Assembly (NCBI RefSeq): GCF_029338515.1
Contig: NZ_CP119988.1
Location: 3,038,001-3,102,000 of the forward strand
Direction: 5' to 3'
DNA length: 64,000 nt
From: Haloglomus litoreum
GTDB lineage: Archaea; Halobacteriota; Halobacteria; Halobacteriales; Haloarculaceae
Both the position numbers and the translations under genes were made by a program. Positions 58,166-64,000 of this stretch are shown here, piece after piece (the first letter of the stretch is position 1; the number at the start of each line of letters is the position of its first letter). The notes beneath the pieces are model-generated. The model did not search any database, was not told the origin of the DNA, and saw only the letters and a list, made by a program, of their open reading frames with translations.

Positions 58166-61100
58166 ATGAGCTATCGTCGCGCGCTTCTCACGCGCTGGTC
58201 GCGCCGTGACCGGCTCGCGGTGCTGGTGGTGGCCGTGACCGTGGCCTTTCTCGTCGGGACGACGCTGCTGGTCTTCGCCGCGGGCACACAGACCGCCACC
58301 ATCGCCGCACAGTTCGACTCACCGGGGTCGGTGACGGTCCACGACTCACCCGCGGCTGCGGCCGCGAGCGACCCGGACGCGGTCGTGTTGCCGCTCGGCC
58401 GGTCGAACGGGACGACCGTCGTGGGCATCCCCGAGAACGCCTCCGTCGGTGGCGTTGCGCTCCGCGATGCCGTGCCGTCGGACTGGGAGGTCGTCACACC
58501 GGACGGGGTCGAGTCGCCACGCGCGGCGCTGGCCGTCCATCCCGATGGACGGAGTGCAGACGCACGGGACGGAGCGAACTCGACCGGCGCCAGCGGGGCC
58601 ATCGCGAGGGCCGTGCCGAACGAGGGCGTCCCGCTGCTGTCGGCACTGGCATTCTTCATCGCCGGGACGCAGCAGGCACTCGTCGTCGTCGGCGTGGCAG
58701 CGGCGTGCGGGGGCCTGCTGGTCGGCGTGACGACCTACAGCGTCACGCGGATGAGCGTCCGCGACCGACGTCCGACGATCCGGGTGGTTCGAGCCACGGG
58801 CGGGCGGCCACGGACCGTCCTCGGACTGTTCGCGGTACGCGCCGGGCTGTTGACCGGCGTCGGCGTGGCGCTGGGCTACGCGATCGGCGTCATCGCGACG
58901 AATGCGGCCGTGAACGTCGCGGTCATGGCCGGGTTGCCGACATCGCTCGCCGTGCAGGTGTCGCCACGGGCGGTCCGGGTACTGGTTCCGTTGTTCGCCG
59001 CCCTCGTCGGCGTCGGCATCGGGAGCGGCATCGTCGCATCGTGGAGCGCAGCTCGGGCGCCGCCCGGGTCGCTAACGGACCCAGTCAGTGGACGCCCGAG
59101 CACGGACGCTGACACGGGAATCGTGGCGCGGCTTCGGGCAGCCGCACGGCCACGAATCTTGGGCTGGCAGCCGCTGATTCCGACCGCGGCGACACTGACG
59201 GCGTTCGTCCTGTTCGTCGGGCTGGCCGCGGGGCTGGCCGGCGTCGCCGCGCCGATCGCGGGCGGCGCCGGACCGCTCGCGGGGCTGGTCGACAGCGGGA
59301 CCGCCGTCGAGACGACGACGATCGTCCAGCCCGGGAGCACCCATCCGGTGAGTAGTCAGCTCCCGGCCGGATACGCCGACGCGCTCCGGGCACGCGGGGC
59401 AAGTGCGAGTCCCGAGATCCTCCTGTTCGAGGTCGTCGACGGCCAACCAGTCCCCGCCCGCGGGGCGAACTACACAGCGTTCGCGGGGGTGACCGACGCC
59501 GACCTGGTCACCGGGCGTGCGCCACGGAACGCCTCCGAGGCCGTCATCGGGGCCGATGCAGCCGCGACGCTCGACCTCTCGGTCGGCGACCGGATGCTCC
59601 TAGGTGGGAGCACCCAGCCCGCGGTCACGCAGGTCCGGCTGGTCGGGACCTTCGAGGCCGCGGGCCCGTTCGACGACCAGGTCGTGGTGCCGCTGGCGAC
59701 GGCGCGGTCGCTGACCGGCGTCGGTGCAGATCGGGCGAACCTCATCCGGACGACGGATCTCCCGGCTACGGACCCGACCATCCAGAGCGGCATCGGTGTC
59801 ATCGGGCTCTCGACGCCCGACCGAGTGCCCGCCGAGGGGCAGCTGCGGGTCGGTATGACCGTTCGGAACGACGCACCCGAAGAGGGGACCGAGCGGATCA
59901 CCGTCACGTACCGCAACACGACGCGGACCGTCGAGGTGACGCTGGCACCGTTGCGCTCGACGACCCGAACCGTCACCTTCCCCGCGGGTGCAGCCGGAAC
60001 CGCCACCGTGGAAGCCGGTGACGCCAGCCGCAGCGTGACGGTCGTCCCCCGGGATGCACTCGTACTGGAAGGCGTCCCAGGGCGGGCACCGCCCGGGTCC
60101 GAGCCGCTTGTCCGGGTAGTCAACGCCTCGGGGACGCCGACACGAGCGACGGTGACGGTGACGAACGGGTCCTGGAACCGTTCAGTTTCCACGGGTGGCA
60201 ACGGTCGGACACGCCTCGCGCTGCCCGCCACGGCCGGCACCTACACCGTGCGGGCGACAGCGAACGGAGCGACGGCCGCGGAAACGACGGTTACCGTCGC
60301 GACGAACGCGACCCGGCAGGTAGTGACTCGACTGACGGTCCGCCCGGACGCCCCCAGCACGCTCGTCCGGCCGACGGCGGCGCTCCGGTTGTCGAACCCC
60401 TGGAACCGGACGCTGACGCGTCGGGTGCAGTTGACAGGTCCCGGAGTCACACGGGGCCGGGAACTCCGGCTGGCACCCGGAGAGCGGACGGCACTCGAGA
60501 CACGACTCGGTCGGCAGCCTCCGGGCGAGTTCACCGTCACCGCGACCGTCGGGTCGGGGACCGGCGCGACGGCGCTGAACACCACCTACCGCGTGACCGG
60601 TGACGACCGCATCGTCGCGGCGCTGGCGACCAGTGGCCGGACGGGGACGAGCGGTATCGGCCAGGCGATCGAGGTGGCGTTCGGGAACTTCGGGCTGCTC
60701 GTCGGGACGCTCGTAGGGCTCGCAGCGCTGATGACCGTCGGCGGAACGACCGCCGCGTTCGCGGCTGCCGTCGCGGCGCGCCGCCGGACACTGGGTGTCT
60801 TCCGTGCGACGGGGGCGACACCCGCTCGTGTCGCGCGGCTGGTGCTGGCCGACGCGCTGCGAATCGGTGTCGTCGCGGCGCTGCTCGCAGTCGCCCTGGC
60901 ATCGGTCGCGCTCGCCGGCCTCGGGGCTGCCGATCTGCTCGTCGTGTTCGGCGTCCGCCTCGGCTTCCCGACGCCGGCCGTGCTGGCCGTCTGTGCTGCG
61001 GGCGCGGTGCTGTTGACGCTCGTGGCTGCCGGCCTCGCGCTGGTCGGGCCACTCCGGGCGCCGCCCGGTTCGTTACTCGGTGGCGGCGGTCCGGAGCCCC

Positions 61101-61192
61101 CCGACGCGGCCACTCGAAGCTCGGACCGGCAGCCTCGCCCGTCCGGGGCGACCCTCGGTGTGGATTCAATCGATGGTGGTGACGATGACTGA
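58166..61192 (+). CDS. Large FtsX-like permease with two transmembrane blocks and Ig-like insert
   Basis: 1008 residues. Helix 1 (LAVLVVAVTVAFLVGTTLLV) is followed by an extracellular part, a first FtsX core (TYSVTRMSVRDRRPTIRVVR, then ATGGRPRTVLGLFAVRAG, residues 160-300), a helix near 345, a large extracellular domain (370-830) with FtsX beta elements and two Ig-like segments (LRVGMTVRNDAPEEGTERIT), and a second core (AAVAARRRTLGVFRATGATP). This is the long two-core form of the family. A GAGGTG ribosome site 5-10 bases before ATG 58166 supports the start. Its ATPase is probably the gene at 63048. It shares the ATGACTGA overlap with the next gene. Confidence 0.85.
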   Translation: MSYRRALLTRWSRRDRLAVLVVAVTVAFLVGTTLLVFAAGTQTATIAAQFDSPGSVTVHDSPAAAAASDPDAVVLPLGRSNGTTVVGIPENASVGGVALRDAVPSDWEVVTPDGVESPRAALAVHPDGRSADARDGANSTGASGAIARAVPNEGVPLLSALAFFIAGTQQALVVVGVAAACGGLLVGVTTYSVTRMSVRDRRPTIRVVRATGGRPRTVLGLFAVRAGLLTGVGVALGYAIGVIATNAAVNVAVMAGLPTSLAVQVSPRAVRVLVPLFAALVGVGIGSGIVASWSAARAPPGSLTDPVSGRPSTDADTGIVARLRAAARPRILGWQPLIPTAATLTAFVLFVGLAAGLAGVAAPIAGGAGPLAGLVDSGTAVETTTIVQPGSTHPVSSQLPAGYADALRARGASASPEILLFEVVDGQPVPARGANYTAFAGVTDADLVTGRAPRNASEAVIGADAAATLDLSVGDRMLLGGSTQPAVTQVRLVGTFEAAGPFDDQVVVPLATARSLTGVGADRANLIRTTDLPATDPTIQSGIGVIGLSTPDRVPAEGQLRVGMTVRNDAPEEGTERITVTYRNTTRTVEVTLAPLRSTTRTVTFPAGAAGTATVEAGDASRSVTVVPRDALVLEGVPGRAPPGSEPLVRVVNASGTPTRATVTVTNGSWNRSVSTGGNGRTRLALPATAGTYTVRATANGATAAETTVTVATNATRQVVTRLTVRPDAPSTLVRPTAALRLSNPWNRTLTRRVQLTGPGVTRGRELRLAPGERTALETRLGRQPPGEFTVTATVGSGTGATALNTTYRVTGDDRIVAALATSGRTGTSGIGQAIEVAFGNFGLLVGTLVGLAALMTVGGTTAAFAAAVAARRRTLGVFRATGATPARVARLVLADALRIGVVAALLAVALASVALAGLGAADLLVVFGVRLGFPTPAVLAVCAAGAVLLTLVAAGLALVGPLRAPPGSLLGGGGPEPPDAATRSSDRQPRPSGATLGVDSIDGGDDD

Positions 61193-62903
61193 CCGGCGCC
61201 GTACACTCGTGCTCGTCGCGCTGGCGACGCTCGCCGTGGGTATCGCCACGCGGGCGTGGCCGCTCTACTGGAGCCCGTACCCGGCGACACTCGACGCGTT
61301 CCGGTACGCACGACTCGCGGAGGCGACAGTCGAGGGTGCGCTCCCGGTCGCCACACTCCAGGCCGACGAGCTCGTCTTCACGATGGTCCACGGGTTCCTC
61401 GCGGCCGTCACCGGCGTCTCGACGCTGCGTATCGCCCAGCCGATGGTCGCCGTGACGGGTGGGGCCTCCTGCCTGACCGCGGTGGCGCTCGTGGCTCGCA
61501 TCGGCCGCGAGCGCGGGTGGTCCAGCCGTCGGGTGCGGGTCGCGGCCACTGCTGCGGGGTTAGGTATCGCTGTCGAGGGGCTCTACCTCCGACGCTCGGG
61601 CGTGCCCGACGAGGAAGCGTTCGGATTGCTCATCGTCCCGCTGCTGGCACTCGCCGCGTGGCAGGCACTCCGGACGCGACGCCCGGCGTGGTGGATTCCG
61701 GCCGTCGCGCTCGCACTCACGATGCCGCCGCTGCACAACATGAGCGGGCTGGTCGCGGGGATGACGCTGACCGGCATCGCGACGGTCGCCCTCGTTCGTG
61801 CCCGGAATCGACGGGACGTCGTCGCGGCAAGCACGGTCGGGCTGGGATACTGGACCGTGTACTTCGGCTACGCGCTCACGGCGCCCGCGGTGGGACTGGA
61901 ACTCACGTACAGTGGCCTGTTGCGCGGGACGCTCGGCCTGTTCGTCGCCTGGGTCGTCGCGGTCGGTATCATCGCCGTGTGGAGTCGGTCGGCATCGGCC
62001 ACGGCACTCCGGCTGGCCTGGCTGCTCCCAGTGGGTGGCTGGTTCGTCCTCGTCGGCGTGAACACGGTCGTGACCATCTATCCGGGGACCGTTCCGTCAC
62101 CGAACCTCATCGCGCTGCTCATCGGTGCGTACGCCGTTCCTGTCGTGCTGGTCGGCGTCGGGCTTCCCGAGGGCCGCGGCGGGAGTGGGACGCCGGCACT
62201 GGCCGCACTTCTCGCGCCCGTCACGCTCACCTACTACGCCCTCACCGCGACGCTCACGCCGCAGTTCTTCGGCCTAATCGTCCGTGTCCAGTCGTTCGCC
62301 CACCTGCCGGCGTTCGTGTTCGTCGGAGTCGCACTCGGAGTGATACTGGTCCACAGGGGCCAGGGAGAGACTGCTCGGTCACTGGCGAAGCCAGATGGCG
62401 GCGACACGGGCACGCGCACGCTGTTCGTCTCAGCAGCGAGCCTCGCGACTATCGGGCGGGTGGTGGTTGTCCTCCTGTTCGGACTTGCGCTCGCAACCAC
62501 ACTCCCGCTCGGCTACGTCGACTTCACCACTGGGTCGATTCCAAGCACGACGCCGCCCGCGGAGTTCCAGGCGGTCACCTTCGCCGAACGCAGTCTGAAC
62601 GGTCCGTACGCGACCGACCACGGGCCGTCAAGAATCGGGATCCACTACTACGCGGAGACGAACGCGAGCCCGCAGGTCAGTCCGATCAGGAGTTGGCTCC
62701 GGGGCGGTGCGCCACCCGATTGTCCCGTACTTCTCCCCCGCGACTGGACGACGACTGGTGCCCAGTTGTATCCGGCAGCGCCAGAGACGCTGTCTCGGGA
62801 ACAATACAACCGGTTCCTCGCCGAACGGAACGTGATCTACCAATCGAGCGGAGGCAATCCGCACGCGCTGGTGGTGCCGAGAGGGAATGCAACCACCTGT
62901 TAG
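61185..62903 (+). CDS. Polytopic membrane protein, GT-C glycosyltransferase-like
   Basis: 572 residues, about eleven hydrophobic helices and a C-terminal extracellular domain of about 110 residues. The first loop (YWSPYPATLDAFRYARLAEA) and a second loop with RRSGVPDEEAFGLLIVPLLA resemble the acidic catalytic loops of GT-C enzymes such as oligosaccharyltransferases; the match is weak. If real, it would use a lipid-linked sugar donor to modify surface proteins. ATG 61185 overlaps the upstream stop (ATGACTGA); ATG 61173 is an alternative four codons earlier. It sits between an FtsX permease and its likely ATPase, so it may act with them. Confidence 0.6.
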   Translation: MTDRRRTLVLVALATLAVGIATRAWPLYWSPYPATLDAFRYARLAEATVEGALPVATLQADELVFTMVHGFLAAVTGVSTLRIAQPMVAVTGGASCLTAVALVARIGRERGWSSRRVRVAATAAGLGIAVEGLYLRRSGVPDEEAFGLLIVPLLALAAWQALRTRRPAWWIPAVALALTMPPLHNMSGLVAGMTLTGIATVALVRARNRRDVVAASTVGLGYWTVYFGYALTAPAVGLELTYSGLLRGTLGLFVAWVVAVGIIAVWSRSASATALRLAWLLPVGGWFVLVGVNTVVTIYPGTVPSPNLIALLIGAYAVPVVLVGVGLPEGRGGSGTPALAALLAPVTLTYYALTATLTPQFFGLIVRVQSFAHLPAFVFVGVALGVILVHRGQGETARSLAKPDGGDTGTRTLFVSAASLATIGRVVVVLLFGLALATTLPLGYVDFTTGSIPSTTPPAEFQAVTFAERSLNGPYATDHGPSRIGIHYYAETNASPQVSPIRSWLRGGAPPDCPVLLPRDWTTTGAQLYPAAPETLSREQYNRFLAERNVIYQSSGGNPHALVVPRGNATTC

Positions 62904-63047
62904 TGAGCGGACAGGCTCCAGCAGGACTGACTCGACCGATGCCGCGTAACGGTCACATCGGCTGGGCATCACCACGACTTCGAGCGGCTACGCTCCAGAA
63001 GATCGAAAGCCGACAGCGTTAGGCCCCCGACCCCGGAACGGGGAGGC

Positions 63048-63764
63048 ATGGCAACGGAGAGGCAGGGATCGACCGACGCGACCGACACCGCGGAGCCGGT
63101 CCTGGCCGCGGCCGGCGTCTCGGTCGACCGGGGAGGAACACGCGTTCTCACGGACGTCTCCCTGGCCGTGCCGCCACAGGCCCGCATCCTCATCCGCGGG
63201 CCGAGCGGCGCCGGCAAGAGCACGCTGTTCCGCGTCCTCGGGCTGCTGGAACCACCCAACGAAGGGCGGATACTGGTCAGCGGGACCGACGCCGCCTCGC
63301 TCCCGGAGCGCAAGCGGGCGGCGTTGCGGCGCGACCACGTCGGCATCGTCTTCCAGGACTTCCAGCTCGTCCCAGACCTGACGGCCCGCGAGAACGCCGC
63401 GCTTCCGCAGGAACACGGCGGCGACCGGGACGGCGAATGGCTGGACGAACTGTTCGAGCGGCTGGACATCGTCGACCTCGCCGACCAGTACCCGGCGTCG
63501 CTCTCGGGCGGGGAGAAGCAACGTGTCGCCATCGCGCGGGCGCTGGCGAATCGGCCCGCTGTGGTGCTCGCCGACGAGCCGACCGGGCAACTCGACCCCG
63601 ACACCGAAGAGCGGGTGCTGGACCTGCTCGACGAGGCGACCCGCGAGACGGCGCTCGTGGTCGTGAGTCACGACCGAGCGCTGGGCGAGCGGTTCGAGCG
63701 GGTCGTGACGCTACGGGACGGGGAAGTACTCGAAGATGTGCCAGCATCGACTGGTTCGGATTGA
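63048..63764 (+). CDS. ABC transporter ATP-binding protein (MacB/LolD-like)
   Basis: 238 residues. Walker A GPSGAGKST, Q-loop VFQDFQLV, signature LSGGEKQR, Walker B VVLADEPTGQLD and the switch His in VVVSHDRAL are all present. It belongs to the MacB/LolD subgroup and is the likely motor of the long FtsX permease at 58166. A purine-rich GGGGAGG lies 2-8 bases before ATG 63048, and GCGTTAGG (63016-63023) could be a promoter, so it may also be transcribed separately. Confidence 0.88.
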   Translation: MATERQGSTDATDTAEPVLAAAGVSVDRGGTRVLTDVSLAVPPQARILIRGPSGAGKSTLFRVLGLLEPPNEGRILVSGTDAASLPERKRAALRRDHVGIVFQDFQLVPDLTARENAALPQEHGGDRDGEWLDELFERLDIVDLADQYPASLSGGEKQRVAIARALANRPAVVLADEPTGQLDPDTEERVLDLLDEATRETALVVVSHDRALGERFERVVTLRDGEVLEDVPASTGSD

Positions 63765-63829
63765 CCGACGACAGATACCGTCGCCACTATTTCCCGCCTC
63801 TGCCAGGATACCGCCCGGGGAAGAGTACT

Positions 63830-63851
63830 TGTGTTTGTGTACACAAACACA
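63830..63851. promoter_or_regulatory. 22-base perfect palindrome before the VapB-type gene
   Basis: TGTGTTTGTGT (63830-63840) and its exact complement ACACAAACACA (63841-63851) abut, ending 5 bases before ATG 63857. The placement over the start of transcription suits autorepression by the antitoxin. Confidence 0.65.
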
Positions 63852-63856
63852 TATGC

Positions 63857-64000
63857 ATGGGAACGAAAACAATCGGGCTTCGCGAAGACGCGTACGAGCG
63901 GTTGAAAGCCCGGAAACGGGATGACGAGAGCTTCACGGACCTGGTGAATCGACTTCTCGACGAATCAACCGCTGACTGGCGAGAGGGATTCGGAACACTC
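63857..64000 (+). CDS. VapB-type antitoxin, partial
   Basis: 48 residues are visible; the rest is beyond the window. MGTKTIGLREDAYERLKARK, then RDDESFTDLVNRLLDES and ADWREGFGTL match the archaeal VapB family (ribbon-helix-helix-like N-terminus). It should bind and neutralise a PIN toxin, expected just downstream outside the window, and repress its own promoter. ATG 63857 is preferred over ATG 63853, which is in a different frame. A 22-base palindrome precedes it. This would be the third toxin-antitoxin locus in the window. Confidence 0.82.
   Translation, partial: MGTKTIGLREDAYERLKARKRDDESFTDLVNRLLDESTADWREGFGTL

Overview
The window is a stretch of haloarchaeal (class Halobacteria) chromosome. 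The support is the high G+C, the strongly acidic proteins, and the markers: a Tat-exported cupredoxin, a Bat-type HTH-10 regulator, a HalX response regulator, DUF5518, a PitA-like haem protein, archaeal TruD and Pus10, and an acidic CspA. Many genes have a TATA-like element about 24-30 bases before the start codon, as expected for leaderless mRNAs. I cannot name the genus. No rRNA, tRNA, CRISPR array or intact transposase was seen.

Layout. 1-11 kb: partial cupredoxin, a saccharopine-dehydrogenase-like oxidoreductase, a rhomboid protease, a large tubulin/FtsZ-superfamily protein, a gamma-carbonic-anhydrase-like protein, a uspA-GNAT-MFS operon divergent from an M29 aminopeptidase, and two tandem paralogues of unknown function. 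11-15 kb: an ABC-2 exporter operon and a secreted LolA-like protein. 15.6-27 kb: a signalling region with three histidine kinases, a Bat-type regulator, a HalX regulator and a winged-helix protein, mixed with a GT2 glycosyltransferase, an RDD membrane protein and an AIM24 protein. 27-34 kb: an enlarged PitA-like haem protein, two secreted/surface proteins, CspA and a small zinc-ribbon protein. 34-45 kb: RNA-related genes (truD, rnhB, pus10) interleaved with two type II toxin-antitoxin pairs, then an uppP-like gene, a long CoA-transferase and a methyltransferase. 45.4-49.5 kb: a five-gene minus-strand cluster mixing split DUF6517-like lipoproteins with phage/contractile-injection tail-tube domains. 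49.7-63.8 kb: two large surface proteins followed by two FtsX/MacB-like ABC systems. The window ends inside a VapB-type antitoxin gene.

The strongest candidate for an undescribed system is the 45.4-49.5 kb cluster. Twice, a Tat lipoprotein stops after about 95 residues at the motif GGQ-stop, and one base later a new frame opens with the tail-tube N-terminus MADRHGPLRT. The missing C-terminal half of the lipoprotein family reappears fused to the end of downstream tube-derived proteins. No sheath, baseplate or AAA+ gene of a contractile system lies in the window.

Other notable points: the tubulin-like protein with coiled coils; a PitA/HemQ-like protein with two extra tandem modules; a Thr-codon-rich leader-like short ORF; repeats or palindromes in front of all three toxin-antitoxin loci; a 17-base motif shared by two regulatory genes; a recurrent CTTTTG promoter element; and a solitary IS200/IS605-type terminal hairpin.
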